NCBI GenBank assembly: GCA_016208255.1
Contig: JACQYK010000039.1
Location: 1 to 43,585 of the forward strand
Source of the DNA: Deltaproteobacteria bacterium
GTDB lineage: Bacteria > Desulfobacterota > RBG-13-43-22
Direction of reading: 5' to 3'
DNA: 43,585 bases
The position numbers and the translations under genes are program-made. This document shows, piece by piece, positions 15,820 through 26,028 of the stretch. Each line of letters begins with the position of its first letter. Position 1 is the first letter of the stretch. The notes beneath the pieces are model-generated. The model had not been told where the DNA came from, did not search any database, and saw only the letters and a list, made by a program, of their open reading frames with translations.

Positions 15820-17226
15820 CTAACTTTCCAGACAATGTTTATTAAAGGACAAATCGGGTTGAACCGGGTACCGGCCGTCAAAACAGGCCAGGCAAAAATT
15901 CGACTCCGGCAGACCGGTGGCCGCCACCATCCCTTCGACACTGAGATATCCCAACCCATCCAGGCCCAAAAATTTTCTGATTTCCTCCACGGAATGGTTA
16001 CAGGCGATCAACTCCCCTTTAGTGGAAAAATCGATCCCGTAAAAGCAGGGAAATTGATGGGGAGGGCAACTGACCAGCATATGCACTTCCCGGGCCCCGG
16101 CGGAACGAACGGCCTGAACCCGGGTCCGGCTGGTGGTTCCCCGGATAATGGAATCTTCGATAATGACCACCCGCTTTCCTTTCAGGACCGAGCGGACCGG
16201 ATTGAGTTTGACCCGGACCCCGAAATCCCGCATACTCTGGGAGGGTTGGATAAAGGTCCTTCCCACATAATGATTGCGGATGACCCCCATTTCAAAAGGC
16301 ATATGGGAAGCCTCGGCAAAACCCAAAGCGGCGTAATTCCCGGAATCCGGGAAGGGCATGGTCAGATCCCCCTCGGGTTGGAATTCCTTGGCCAGCATTT
16401 TTCCCAACCGCTTCCGGACCTGATAAACATTCTGCCCGAAAATATAACTGTCCGGCCGGGCAAAATAGATAAATTCAAAGATACAAAAGGCCTTCCGGAC
16501 TTCATGGGCCGGCTTAATGGAGCGGATCCCGCTCTTGTTGATAAAAATGATTTCACCCGGTTCGATATCCCGCACATATTGGGCCTCCACCAGATCCAGG
16601 GCGCAGGTCTCGGAAGCCAAGACATAGGCTCCATTCAATTTCCCCAGGCATAAGGGACGAAAACCATTGGGATCCCGGGCCCCGATGATTTGATCCTGGG
16701 TTAAAAGGAGCATGGAATAGGCCCCATGAACCTGGGCTAAGGCCTCAATCAAGGCCGGTTCAAAACCCTGTTCCAGCCCATGGGCGATGAGATGAATAAA
16801 TATCTCGCTGTCCATGCTGGATTGAAAGATGGCCCCTTTCTTTTCCAATACCCGTCGCAGTTCATGGGCGTTGGTCAGATTTCCGTTGTGGGCGATGGCC
16901 AGCGACATCCCTCCGTGAGAGACCAGGAAAGGCTGGGCGTTTTTCAGCATGGAGGAACCGGTGGTCGAATAACGGACATGCCCGATAGCCAGGTTTCCCT
17001 TAAGAGCGGCCAGGCTTTGTTCATCAAAGACATCAGCCACCAGACCCATGCCTCTTTGCTCGCACACCTGGGTGCCGTCGGAGATGACGATCCCGGCGCT
17101 CTCTTCCCCCCGGTGCTGCAGGGCGTACAACCCGAAATAGGTTAGTTTTGAGGCCTCCGGATGACCGAAGATACCGAAAATGCCACATTCTTCTTTTAGC
17201 GGTCGATCGTCGTAGAAATAATTCAT
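15820..17226 (-). CDS. purF: Amidophosphoribosyltransferase
   Basis: 468 residues. First committed step of purine synthesis: PRPP plus glutamine to phosphoribosylamine. The N-terminal nucleophile would be Cys14 (KEECGIFGIFG) after removal of a 13-residue propeptide. The PRPP-binding loop VVIIEDSIIRGTTSRT is near 350-366. Cysteines in KAFCIFEFIYFARP, PPHQFPCFYG and NFCLACFDGRYP correspond to the 4Fe-4S ligands of the Bacillus-type enzyme, consistent with an oxygen-sensitive, anaerobe-style PurF. First gene of the purF-kdsD-pfkA run. The spacer upstream is filled with hairpin repeats. Confidence 0.96.
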   Translation of the reverse strand: MNYFYDDRPLKEECGIFGIFGHPEASKLTYFGLYALQHRGEESAGIVISDGTQVCEQRGMGLVADVFDEQSLAALKGNLAIGHVRYSTTGSSMLKNAQPFLVSHGGMSLAIAHNGNLTNAHELRRVLEKKGAIFQSSMDSEIFIHLIAHGLEQGFEPALIEALAQVHGAYSMLLLTQDQIIGARDPNGFRPLCLGKLNGAYVLASETCALDLVEAQYVRDIEPGEIIFINKSGIRSIKPAHEVRKAFCIFEFIYFARPDSYIFGQNVYQVRKRLGKMLAKEFQPEGDLTMPFPDSGNYAALGFAEASHMPFEMGVIRNHYVGRTFIQPSQSMRDFGVRVKLNPVRSVLKGKRVVIIEDSIIRGTTSRTRVQAVRSAGAREVHMLVSCPPHQFPCFYGIDFSTKGELIACNHSVEEIRKFLGLDGLGYLSVEGMVAATGLPESNFCLACFDGRYPVQPDLSFNKHCLES

Positions 17227-17289
17227 GATACTATTTACCCAATTAAATTGTTTTTATTCCTCTAAAAAAATCCTTTTCAGGGTTGCTGA

Positions 17290-17609
17290 ACCTGTAATAA
17301 GTCGTCAGAGCCGTCACCCCGGCGGAAGCCGGGAACCAGATCATTGAATCTGGATTCCAGCTTTCGAGGATGTGTCGAAAACTTGCATTTATGTCATTCC
17401 GTGCAAGCGAAGCGCGACACGGAATCCAGTATTTCCAATAAATTCTGGATACCGGCTTTCGCTCGACCTCCTTAGGAGGTCTCTTAATTGAGGTCGGTGA
17501 AACCGACCGACAGGTATGACGACTTTGATGGCACTTTAAGTAATTACGACACCGTCTCTTCGCTGGAATGACAGTCCGTAGCCGATTCTGATTTTTTTCC
17601 CGGCCCATC
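17290..17609. repeat. Hairpin-rich intergenic repeat region
   Basis: A 399-base gap between purF and carB without a credible gene. Consecutive hairpins include CCCGGC-GGAA-GCCGGG near 17317, CCAGAT-loop-ATCTGG near 17337 and ATTCCGTG-loop-CACGGAAT near 17396. GGAATCCAG and GGATTCCAG motifs recur. An inverted double-hairpin cassette is inserted at 17464-17509. Confidence 0.6.
17464..17509 (-). repeat. Double-hairpin cassette, copy 3 (inverted)
   Basis: Read on the minus strand: stem 1 GGTCGGT (17508-17502) pairs with ACCGACC (17498-17492). Linker TCAATTAAGA. Stem 2 GACCTCC (17481-17475) pairs with GGAGGTC (17471-17465). Stem 2 differs fully from copies 1 and 2 yet pairs perfectly. Confidence 0.82.
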
Positions 17610-17625
17610 AGCCTTGAGCTTTCAA

Positions 17626-20600
17626 CTATCCGCTATTTTTCAAATCCCTATGATACTCCTGTATGGTTCTAACGGAAAGTTTTTTCTGCTGCAGGGCTTC
17701 AATCGCCTCAGCCGTCGCTCTGGCCCCGGCCACCGTGGTGGTGTAGGGGATGCGGTTAACCAGGGCGGTTTGCCGGATGGAAGCCGATTCAGACACGCTT
17801 TTAGACCCGATCGTCGTGTTAATGACCAATTGAATCTCGCCGTTTTTTATATGATCCACCACATGAGGCCTTCCCTCCCGGACCTTATTGACTTTTTGGT
17901 TGGGAAACCCGGCCTCTTCCAAAAACCGCGAAGTCCCGGCCGTGGCCATGATTTTGAAACCCAGATTATAGAGCTTTTGAGCCGTGGGTAAAATCATTTT
18001 TTTATCCTGGTCCTTGACACTGATAAAGACCGTACCGGTCAGGGGCAGATCCATCCCGGCGGCCAGCTGTGATTTGGCGAAGGCCAGGCCGAAACCCTGA
18101 TCAATACCCATGACCTCGCCCGTGGACTTCATCTCCGGACCCAGCAGCGTATCCACTCCGGGAAAACGCAGGAAGGGGAACACCGATTCCTTGACTGAAA
18201 TGTGAGCGGGAACGACTTCCTGGGACAATCCTTGGGCCTCCAGAGTCCGGCCCAGCATGACCCTGGTCGCTACCTTGGCCCAGGGGATTCCTGTGGCCTT
18301 ACTGACAAAAGGGATCGTTCGAGAAGCCCGCGGATTGACCTCCAGGACATAGAGCGTGTCCCCTTTAATCGCATACTGAATATTCATGAGACCTTTAACT
18401 TCCAGTTCCCGGGCCAGGGCATAGGTATTCGATTTAATCCTTTCGATCTGATCGGCTTTGAGGGTATAAGGGGGCAGGACGCAGGCACTGTCGCCGGAAT
18501 GGATCCCCGCCTCTTCAATATGCTCCATTATCCCGCAGATTAAGGTCTTCTGCCCGTCGGAAACGGCGTCCACGTCGATCTCAATGGCCTGCTCCAGAAA
18601 TTTATCAATCAGGATGGGGTGGCCCGGAGAAACCAGAACCGCCCTGGCCATAAAGATCTCCAGGGCCGCCGGTTCATAAACGATCTCCATAGCCCGGCCT
18701 CCCAGGACATAAGAAGGCCGGACCACAACCGGATAGCCGATCGATTCGGCAACCTTCAGGGCCTCCGGGGTGTTGAAGGCAGTCCCGTTTTCCGGCTGGA
18801 TCAGACCTACTTTTTTTAATAACTCCTTAAATCGCTCCCGGTCTTCAGCCCGGTCGATACTGTCCGGTGAGGTGCCGATGATCGGGGCCGAAACCGCCTG
18901 AAGACCTACCGCCAGATTAAGGGGTGTTTGCCCCCCGAATTGAACGATGACCCCCCTGGGTTTTTCCCGGTCGATAATATGATAGACATCTTCGTGGGTC
19001 AGGGGTTCGAAATACAGTTTGTCGGAAATATCATAGTCCGTACTGACCGTTTCCGGGTTGCTGTTGACCATGATACTGGTATAGCCCTCTTCCCTGGCCG
19101 TCAGAGAGGCATGGACACAACAATAATCGAATTCGATCCCCTGGCCTATCCGGTTGGGCCCGCCCCCCAGGATCATGATCCGCTCTTTTTCCGAAGGCCG
19201 GGATTCATCTTCCCTCTCATAGGTCGAATAATAATAAGGGGTATAGGCCTCGAATTCGGCGGCGCAGGTGTCTACCAGTTTGTAGACCGGAAGCATCCCC
19301 AGTTCCTGTCTTCTTTTAAAAATTTCCGCAGGAGCGGTATTCAGCAAATGGCCGATTTGGACATCGGAAAAACCGAATTCCTTGGCCTGTCGCAACCCAT
19401 CCGGGTCCAAGGTTTCCAGGGTCAGCCCGGCCAGGGTTTTCTCCAGGGCCAAAATCTGGGCCAGGTTGTTAAGAAACCAGGGGTCAATATAGGTCAGGTC
19501 ATAAATCTCATCCACTCCCATCCCGGCCTCTAAGGCGGCCTTCAAATAAAAAATCCGTTGTGAATTAGGCTGGCGGAGTTTTTTGTGGATTTCATCCAGG
19601 GGGATTTGGGAAAGATCTTTACCGTCGGCCCCAAACCCGAATCGGCCGATTTCCAGGGAACGGATCCCTTTCTGCAAGGCTTCTTTGAAGGTCCGGCCGA
19701 TAGCCATGGCCTCGCCCACGGATTTCATGGAAGTGGTCAGGGTGTCTTCGGTGCCGGGAAATTTTTCAAAAGTCCAGCGCGGGATCTTGACCACACAGTA
19801 ATCGATAGTCGGCTCAAAAGCGGCCATGGTCTCTTGGGTGATGTCATTGGGAATCTCATCCAGGGTGTAGCCCACGGCCAGTTTGGCGGCGATCTTGGCT
19901 ATGGGAAATCCGGTGGCCTTGGAGGCCAGGGCCGAGGAACGGGAGACCCGGGGATTCATTTCAATGACCACCATCTCGCCGGTTCCGGGATGAACGGCAA
20001 ACTGGATATTGGATCCGCCGGTCTCCACCCCGATCTCCCGGATAATGGCCAAGGAGGCGTCCCGCATCAATTGATACTCTTTGTCGGTCAGGGTCTGGGC
20101 CGGAGCCACGGTAATGGAATCCCCGGTATGGACCCCCATGGGATCGAAGTTTTCGATGGAACAGATGATAACCACGTTGTCCTTGAAATCCCGCATGACC
20201 TCCAGCTCGTATTCCTTCCAGCCTAATACGGATTCCTCCAACATGACCTGGTGGTTCATGCTCGCTTCCAGACCGGAGGTTACCAGACGTTCAAACTCTT
20301 CCCGGTTATAGGCTATGCCGCCGCCGGTCCCGCCCAGGGTAAAACTGGGGCGGATGATGACCGGAAAACCGATTTTTTCCACCAATTCCCTGGCCTGTTC
20401 CCAGTTGGTGACGATGACGCTTTCCGGTACCCGCAATCCAATTTTCCACATGGCCTGACGGAATTCATCCCGGTCTTCGGCTTTTTTAATGACCGGAAGC
20501 GAAGCCCCGATCATTTCCACCCCGAAATGATCCAGGACACCCATCTCCGCCACAGCCACCGCGGTATTAAGACCGGTTTGTCCCCCTAAAGTCGGCAGCA

Positions 20601-20856
20601 AGGCCTGGGGACGCTCCCTTTCGATGATCTTGGCCACGATTTCCGGGGTGACCGGTTCGATATAGGTTCTCTGGGCCATCTCCGGGTCGGTCATGATCGT
20701 GGCCGGGTTGCTGTTGACCAGGACAATCTCATAGCCTTCTTCCCGCAGGGCCTTGCAGGCCTGGGTGCCTGAATAATCAAATTCACAAGCCTGGCTGATG
20801 ATGATCGGGCCGGAGCCGATAATCAGAATCTTTTGAAGGTCGGTTCGCTTGGGCAT
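17626..20856 (-). CDS. carB: Carbamoyl-phosphate synthase large subunit
   Basis: 1076 residues, the normal CarB length. Makes carbamoyl phosphate from bicarbonate, two ATP and ammonia delivered by CarA, for pyrimidine and arginine synthesis. Two homologous ATP-grasp halves are visible ([17 protein letters not shown] at the N-terminus and [16 protein letters not shown] near 565). The second half is followed by the allosteric MGS-like domain ([13 protein letters not shown] to the end). Three bases separate it from carA, and GGAG is present upstream of the ATG. Confidence 0.98.
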   Translation of the reverse strand: MPKRTDLQKILIIGSGPIIISQACEFDYSGTQACKALREEGYEIVLVNSNPATIMTDPEMAQRTYIEPVTPEIVAKIIERERPQALLPTLGGQTGLNTAVAVAEMGVLDHFGVEMIGASLPVIKKAEDRDEFRQAMWKIGLRVPESVIVTNWEQARELVEKIGFPVIIRPSFTLGGTGGGIAYNREEFERLVTSGLEASMNHQVMLEESVLGWKEYELEVMRDFKDNVVIICSIENFDPMGVHTGDSITVAPAQTLTDKEYQLMRDASLAIIREIGVETGGSNIQFAVHPGTGEMVVIEMNPRVSRSSALASKATGFPIAKIAAKLAVGYTLDEIPNDITQETMAAFEPTIDYCVVKIPRWTFEKFPGTEDTLTTSMKSVGEAMAIGRTFKEALQKGIRSLEIGRFGFGADGKDLSQIPLDEIHKKLRQPNSQRIFYLKAALEAGMGVDEIYDLTYIDPWFLNNLAQILALEKTLAGLTLETLDPDGLRQAKEFGFSDVQIGHLLNTAPAEIFKRRQELGMLPVYKLVDTCAAEFEAYTPYYYSTYEREDESRPSEKERIMILGGGPNRIGQGIEFDYCCVHASLTAREEGYTSIMVNSNPETVSTDYDISDKLYFEPLTHEDVYHIIDREKPRGVIVQFGGQTPLNLAVGLQAVSAPIIGTSPDSIDRAEDRERFKELLKKVGLIQPENGTAFNTPEALKVAESIGYPVVVRPSYVLGGRAMEIVYEPAALEIFMARAVLVSPGHPILIDKFLEQAIEIDVDAVSDGQKTLICGIMEHIEEAGIHSGDSACVLPPYTLKADQIERIKSNTYALARELEVKGLMNIQYAIKGDTLYVLEVNPRASRTIPFVSKATGIPWAKVATRVMLGRTLEAQGLSQEVVPAHISVKESVFPFLRFPGVDTLLGPEMKSTGEVMGIDQGFGLAFAKSQLAAGMDLPLTGTVFISVKDQDKKMILPTAQKLYNLGFKIMATAGTSRFLEEAGFPNQKVNKVREGRPHVVDHIKNGEIQLVINTTIGSKSVSESASIRQTALVNRIPYTTTVAGARATAEAIEALQQKKLSVRTIQEYHRDLKNSG

Positions 20857-20859
20857 GGC

Positions 20860-21999
20860 CTATTTTCTCCGGTTTTTTCCCATGAGGGAGAGAAAATGGT
20901 CAAAGAGATAAAAGGCATCATGGGGACCTGGCGAGGCCTCCGGGTGGTATTGAACGGAGAAAATGGGCAGTCGTTTATGTTCCATACCTTCCACGGTTTG
21001 ATCATTTAAATTGATATGGGTTATTTCCACCTGGGGATCCTTAACGGACTGGCCATCCACGGCAAAACCGTGATTCTGGGAGGTGATTTCTACCCGGCCG
21101 TTTTTCAGGTATTTTACCGGTTGATTGGCCCCCCGGTGCCCGAACTTGAGTTTAAAGGTGGTTCCCCCCAGGGCCAGCCCCAGTAGTTGATGGCCGAGAC
21201 AGATGCCAAAGATAGGCAGATGTCCCATTAAATTCTGGATAATCCTGATGACATCCAATTCAGCGGCCGGATCACCGGGTCCGTTGGAAAGGAGCAATCC
21301 ATCGGGTTTTAAATCCAGGATCTCCCGGGCCGAAGTCAGGGCCGGATTAACCAGAACCTGGCAGCCCCTCTTCTCTAAGCTGCGGAGCATATTGTATTTA
21401 ATCCCATAATCCAGGACTACGACCCTGAATGCCGAACTGTCTTTCTCCCAGGGCCGGTCGATTTGATGCCGGTCCAAAGGCCTGGGGTTTCCTTCGATCC
21501 AGCGGTAAGGTCGGGGGGAGGTAACCAGACCAACCAGACTTTGTCCCAGCATGGTCGGAATGGACCTGGCTTTTTCGATTAAAGCCTCCGGTCTCAACTC
21601 TTCCGTCGAGCCCACCACCCGCATGGCCCCGAAATTTCTGAGATGCCGGGTCAGGGCCCGGGTATCGATCCCTTCCAGGCCAAGGACTTTGCTTTTTTTT
21701 AGATAATCGGCCAAGGAACCCTGAGAGCGAAAATTGCTGGGGAAGGGCAAATATTCCTTAACCAGAAAGGCTTCAACCTGAATCCGGTCAGACTCCAGGT
21801 CCTGATCGTTGATCCCGTAATTTCCAATCAGGGGATAAGTCATGGTAACCAACTGCCCTTTGTAAGAAGGGTCGGTCAGGACCTCCTGATAACCGGTCAT
21901 GGCCGTATTAAACACACATTCCCCCTGGGCCTCTCCCGGTCCGGTGAAGGACCTGGCCGGGAAGACGGTCCCGTCTTCTAAAGCCAAAAGCGCTCTCAT
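20860..21999 (-). CDS. carA: Carbamoyl-phosphate synthase small subunit (glutaminase)
   Basis: 379 residues. Class I glutamine amidotransferase feeding ammonia to CarB. Catalytic triad Cys267 (FGICLGHQ), His352 and Glu354 (YHPEASPGPHD). The N-terminal CPSase small-chain domain starts RALLALEDGTVFPARSF. The gene lies between waaA (7-base gap) and carB (3-base gap), indicating one transcript. Confidence 0.98.
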   Translation of the reverse strand: MRALLALEDGTVFPARSFTGPGEAQGECVFNTAMTGYQEVLTDPSYKGQLVTMTYPLIGNYGINDQDLESDRIQVEAFLVKEYLPFPSNFRSQGSLADYLKKSKVLGLEGIDTRALTRHLRNFGAMRVVGSTEELRPEALIEKARSIPTMLGQSLVGLVTSPRPYRWIEGNPRPLDRHQIDRPWEKDSSAFRVVVLDYGIKYNMLRSLEKRGCQVLVNPALTSAREILDLKPDGLLLSNGPGDPAAELDVIRIIQNLMGHLPIFGICLGHQLLGLALGGTTFKLKFGHRGANQPVKYLKNGRVEITSQNHGFAVDGQSVKDPQVEITHINLNDQTVEGMEHKRLPIFSVQYHPEASPGPHDAFYLFDHFLSLMGKNRRK

Positions 22000-22006
22000 T
22001 TCAGTC

Positions 22007-23314
22007 TCAGTTCCTTATTTCCTCGGCGATAATCTCCGCCGCTTTTTTGGTCAATCCTGTCTGGGCCTTCAAAATTTCCCGGCCGGCTTCCCCCCGTCTG
22101 GCCCTTTCTTCCGGGTGCTCTAAGTAATAGGCCATTTGTTTTTCCAATTCTTCCCGGTCCCGAACCATAATCCCGGCCCCGACTTCTTCCAATTGACGCC
22201 GGGCATCTTTAAAATCTTCCATATGCGGCCCATAGAAGACCAGTTTCCCCCAGGCGGCCGGCTCGAAAATATTCTGTCCTCCCTTGGGGACCAGACTGGC
22301 CCCGCAAAAAACCAGGGTAGCCACACTATAGAGGGCAAAGAGGTCGCCGATTCGATCCACGAGAATAACCGCTTCTTTCGGCCGCTCCTCCGTTGAAATA
22401 ATCCGGCTGTACAACTGGTAGGAAACTCCTTGTGTTTTAAAAAGATTTTCTATCTCCGGACAACGATTAATATGGCGGGGAACCAGGATTAAAATCAAGC
22501 CCGGGAAAACGACCTTTAAATGGTTATAGACTGCCAAAAGTACCGCCTCTTCGCCCCCGCGGGTACTTCCAGCCACTATGACAGGCCGGCCTTCAGGCAG
22601 CTTAAGCCTTTCCCGGATCATGGCCGGCAGGTTCTCCTTAGTCTGCCCCAACAGGCCTTCATATTTGATATTGCCGAAAACCCGAATCCTTTCCGGAACA
22701 GCCCCCAGGGCCCTGAAATGAGCGGCGTCATCCGAATCCCTGACCATCAAAACTTTGAACTTTTCAAGGACCGGCTGAAACAAAAAACGAAAAATCCGGT
22801 ATCGTTTAAAGGAGCGGAGGGAAATCCGACCATTGGCCAGAATCAGGATACAGCCTGACTTATGGGCTTGAAAAAGAAAATTGGGCCACAGTTCGGTTTC
22901 CAAGGCTATAAAGGCCCGGGGGCGAATAAATTTTACCGCCCTTTTGACACAAGGGTAAAAATCCAGGGGAAAGTAAATAATGGGTATTTCCTTTCCCGTA
23001 AGCCTTTCGGCTGTATCCCTTCCTGCCGGGGTTATTGTTGAAACAAGAACGGGAACAAGGGGGAGCAGTTCTTTGATCCTCCTGGTCAGGGCTATGGCTG
23101 CTTTGACCTCACCCACCGAAGCGGCATGAACCCAGATGGGCTGCGAGTTAGGTGTGTCATCATGAGCCCGGAGGGATTGCGGGTAACGCCCCAACCGTTC
23201 GACCAGGCGATTGCTGTACTTTCCGTGGGACAGATTATACAAGATCAGGAACGGAAACCCAACCAAAAAAACAATCCCGGAGAAAAGGTTATAAAGGATT
23301 AGGTATATTGACAT
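22007..23314 (-). CDS. waaA: Kdo transferase (3-deoxy-D-manno-octulosonic acid transferase)
   Basis: 435 residues. Transfers Kdo to lipid A precursor at the cytoplasmic face of the inner membrane. An N-terminal hydrophobic anchor (YLILYNLFSGIVFLVGF) is followed by the GT30 pattern: HAASVGEVKAA, ALETELWPNFL, ASTRGGEEAVLL and KGGQNIFEPAAWGKLVFYGP. Usual length. No clear ribosome site before the ATG. First of waaA-carA-carB. Confidence 0.95.
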   Translation of the reverse strand: MSIYLILYNLFSGIVFLVGFPFLILYNLSHGKYSNRLVERLGRYPQSLRAHDDTPNSQPIWVHAASVGEVKAAIALTRRIKELLPLVPVLVSTITPAGRDTAERLTGKEIPIIYFPLDFYPCVKRAVKFIRPRAFIALETELWPNFLFQAHKSGCILILANGRISLRSFKRYRIFRFLFQPVLEKFKVLMVRDSDDAAHFRALGAVPERIRVFGNIKYEGLLGQTKENLPAMIRERLKLPEGRPVIVAGSTRGGEEAVLLAVYNHLKVVFPGLILILVPRHINRCPEIENLFKTQGVSYQLYSRIISTEERPKEAVILVDRIGDLFALYSVATLVFCGASLVPKGGQNIFEPAAWGKLVFYGPHMEDFKDARRQLEEVGAGIMVRDREELEKQMAYYLEHPEERARRGEAGREILKAQTGLTKKAAEIIAEEIRN

Positions 23315-23471
23315 AAAAAATAATTATTTTAACTAGATAAGATAATTACTAACGTGGTTGTTTATATTCTCTTTCAGGAGAAGGAGTCAAGTTTAAAAGA
23401 TCAGGGAGGACTAGATTCTCAAGAATTATTGGTGAAAAAACGCTAACCAAACCTATTTGAAATTGCGGGAC

Positions 23472-23544
23472 GGACTAAGGGGGCTCTTATTTTTGGGCCG
23501 GTCAGCTTTGCTGACAGGCCCAAAAATAAGAGCCCCCTTGGTCC
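23472..23544. repeat. Long near-perfect hairpin
   Basis: 28-bp stem (23472-23499 with 23517-23544, only 23476/23540 a T-G wobble), one mismatch, then 6 bp GTCAGC/GCTGAC around TTT. Located between the aminopeptidase stop and the waaA start. No T-run follows on either strand, so it is not a standard terminator, but it could still block or protect transcripts. The rest of this 296-base gap shows only a short AGTACTGT duplication. Confidence 0.85.
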
Positions 23545-23610
23545 TTAGTACTGTAGTACTGTACGTTAGAAGATAAATTCGCAGACTTATAATTTTAGAA
23601 TCTAAAACGG

Positions 23611-25038
23611 TTAGGATGCCAATAAAAAGGCCTTATATCCTTTGTAGGTCATATATAAATCGGCCTTGCTGACCAGTTCGAAGGGAGAATGCATGGACAG
23701 GACCGGGGTGCCACAATCCACGATATCCGGACCCAGGGCCGCCAAAAATTTGGCGATGGTCCCCCCTCCCCCCTCATCCACCTTACCCAGTTCTCCAGTC
23801 TGCCAGATAATCCCTTTTTGGTTGAATAACTGCCTGATCCAATAAACATATTCGGCATGGGCGTCGCTGGACCCGATTTTGCCTCCGGAACCGGTAAATT
23901 TGGTCAGGCAAATCCCGCATCCCAGACGCGGGGCATTTCTTTTTTCGTGGACTTCCTGGTAATCGGGATCCAGGGCCCCGGCCACATCCGCCGAAATGGC
24001 CCGGGAAGCGGCCAGGGTCTCATCCAGATTTTGAGGAGAAAAAGTTTCTCCTTTCAAGGAAAATAAGCGAGGCAGAAAGGACTCCAATATCCGGGCTCGG
24101 GCGCTGGTATTACCTTCACTGCCGATTTCTTCTTTGTCATAAAACAGGACCACCACGGTTTTGTTTGGTTTTTCGACTTCCAGGGCTGCTTTAAGGCAAC
24201 TAAAGACACAGACACGGTCATCCTGGCCGTAGGCCCCGACGATCCCCCGGTCCAGGCCTACATCCCGGGCCGGCTCAGCCGGAACCAGTTCCAGTTCGGC
24301 ACTTACCAGGTCTTCTTCGATCAGACCGTATTGTTTTTCAAGATAGCTCAGGACCGCCAGCTTAAACCGTTCCTTGATTTCTTTCGGTCCCAGAGGAATA
24401 CTTCCGACCAGAAGGTTGAGTTTCTCACCTTCGACAGCCTCGGAGAGTTTTTTTTCCATCTGGACCTTCCGGGCCAGATGGGGGAGAAGATCGGCCACAG
24501 TGAAAACCGGGTCCTGTTCTTTCTCGCCGATAGCCAGATTGATTTTTTTATTTTGAGCGGTAAGTATGGTCCCATGAAGGGCCAGGGGTCTGGCCAGCCA
24601 TTGATATTTTTTTATTCCCCCGTAGTAATGAGTCTTCAGGAAGGCCAGATCCGCTTCTTCATATAAGGGATGTTGCTTTAAATCCAGGCGAGGCGCATCA
24701 ACATGGGCGGCGAGAATCTGCAATCCGGCCGATAAGGGTATTTTCCCGGGAATAGCCAATGCCAGGATTTTGTCTTTCAGGACCTGGAACACCTTCCCCC
24801 TGGGATTGGCCTGGTCAAGACCGATGAAACCCGCCCGGCTTAATCTTCGGGATATTTCACCGATCGTTTCCCTCTCCGTTTTTGAGGCATTTAAAAAGGC
24901 CTTATAGTCCTCGGAAAGCTCCCAAACCTTTTTTTCTTCCCCTTTGGCAAGCTCATCCCAGACCAGACGCCTTTGATAAAAAAGGCGTTTTTCCAAAATC
25001 TGAGCTTCTTTTTTAGATATTTTTTTTATCGTAGTCAT
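23611..25038 (-). CDS. M18 family aminopeptidase
   Basis: 475 residues from the ATG at 25038, with AAAGGA about ten bases upstream. A longer in-frame start at 25098 is less likely. Zinc peptidase of the aspartyl-aminopeptidase/aminopeptidase I family: AAHVDAPRLDLKQ (metal His/Asp), YDKEEIGSEGN (catalytic and metal Glu), SADVAGALDPDY, and the C-terminal LSMHSPFE metal His. A typical tetrahedral cytosolic enzyme trimming acidic or neutral N-termini. Length is usual for the bacterial subfamily. Confidence 0.93.
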   Translation of the reverse strand: MTTIKKISKKEAQILEKRLFYQRRLVWDELAKGEEKKVWELSEDYKAFLNASKTERETIGEISRRLSRAGFIGLDQANPRGKVFQVLKDKILALAIPGKIPLSAGLQILAAHVDAPRLDLKQHPLYEEADLAFLKTHYYGGIKKYQWLARPLALHGTILTAQNKKINLAIGEKEQDPVFTVADLLPHLARKVQMEKKLSEAVEGEKLNLLVGSIPLGPKEIKERFKLAVLSYLEKQYGLIEEDLVSAELELVPAEPARDVGLDRGIVGAYGQDDRVCVFSCLKAALEVEKPNKTVVVLFYDKEEIGSEGNTSARARILESFLPRLFSLKGETFSPQNLDETLAASRAISADVAGALDPDYQEVHEKRNAPRLGCGICLTKFTGSGGKIGSSDAHAEYVYWIRQLFNQKGIIWQTGELGKVDEGGGGTIAKFLAALGPDIVDCGTPVLSMHSPFELVSKADLYMTYKGYKAFLLAS

Positions 25039-25159
25039 AGAAGAGGATCCTTTAAGGCTAAAATTTACCCGAGGTTCACCTCTGACAGGGATCATCAAAT
25101 TTGGATAAAGGAGTTTGACAAAAGCGAACGGGTTTTTAAAAAAACTGTACCAGAAAGGC

Positions 25160-25804
25160 TTAACTTACGGGTAGGGGTTTTTGCCCCAGGATTATCTTAT
25201 GCAGATTAAAAAGGTTACAATTGATGACTTTCTGAATCTCGATTTCCGTAGACTTGACCAGCGATACCACATCCAGATCGGTAACAAAACCGACTCTGGC
25301 AAAAAAAGGAGAGGTCAGGGATTCAATTTTTGCAAAAAATCGATCCGGGTCTTTGGAATGATTGACGATGATGATCTGTCCACCCGGTTTGCAGACCCGG
25401 AGCATTTCCCGGCAGAATTGATGAGGGTCCTCAACCGTGGTGATAACATAAGGGGAAAGAACCGCATCAAAGGTATTGTCTTCAAAAGTCATCCGGCAGG
25501 CATCCATCACTTCCAGGTCGACCTTGAGTCCGTTCCCCATTTTTTTGACCCGTTCTTTGGCTCTCTCGATCATTTTGGCCGAGATATCAATCCCGACGAT
25601 ATGACAGCTTTTAGGGTAATGGGATAAGGTTAAACCCGTCCCGATTCCGACTTCGAGAACTTTTTTATTGGAGGTATTTAAATAATTGAAAGCCTGCTTT
25701 CTGCCGGCCTCCAAAACTTTACCAAAGATGAGATCATAAAAAGGGGAATAAAAGGAATAGATCCCTTCCATTGATCGGCCGTTTCCATTATTCTTTTTGC
25801 CCAT
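25160..25804 (-). CDS. Class I SAM methyltransferase, PE N-methyltransferase-like
   Basis: 214 residues from the ATG at 25804 (AGGAG 12 bases upstream). In-frame starts at 25843 and 25891 add less conserved residues. SAM-binding motif VLEVGIGTGLTLSHYP, acidic VGIDISAKMIERA, then DAVLSPYVITTVEDP and a post-motif CKPGGQIIIVNHSK. The start EGIYSFYSPFYDLIFGKVLEAGR resembles PmtA-type phosphatidylethanolamine N-methyltransferases. Phospholipid substrate is therefore inferred. It is divergent from rlmD. Confidence 0.8.
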   Translation of the reverse strand: MGKKNNGNGRSMEGIYSFYSPFYDLIFGKVLEAGRKQAFNYLNTSNKKVLEVGIGTGLTLSHYPKSCHIVGIDISAKMIERAKERVKKMGNGLKVDLEVMDACRMTFEDNTFDAVLSPYVITTVEDPHQFCREMLRVCKPGGQIIIVNHSKDPDRFFAKIESLTSPFFARVGFVTDLDVVSLVKSTEIEIQKVINCNLFNLHKIILGQKPLPVS

Positions 25805-26028
25805 GGCTTGACAATGCTCCTGATCGTAATAGCTGGATTGCATTTCAATATAATCCCTATTTCTATAGCATATGGAACAGAACAAGGTCAATTATAAAAT
25901 TTGTTTGGCAAAATTTGTTTTTTATTTGATTTTTATCAGGAAATATTGAATGTGAAAGTATTAGTGAGAAAATAGTATTTAACTTTTAAAAATAAGGTTA
26001 ACCATTTCGAAAAGGTTTATTGAATATC

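Noticed and set aside
17243-17608. Minus-strand open frame of 121 codons between purF and carB
   Set aside because: It runs through hairpin repeats and a double-hairpin cassette, has no family motif, and has low-complexity composition.
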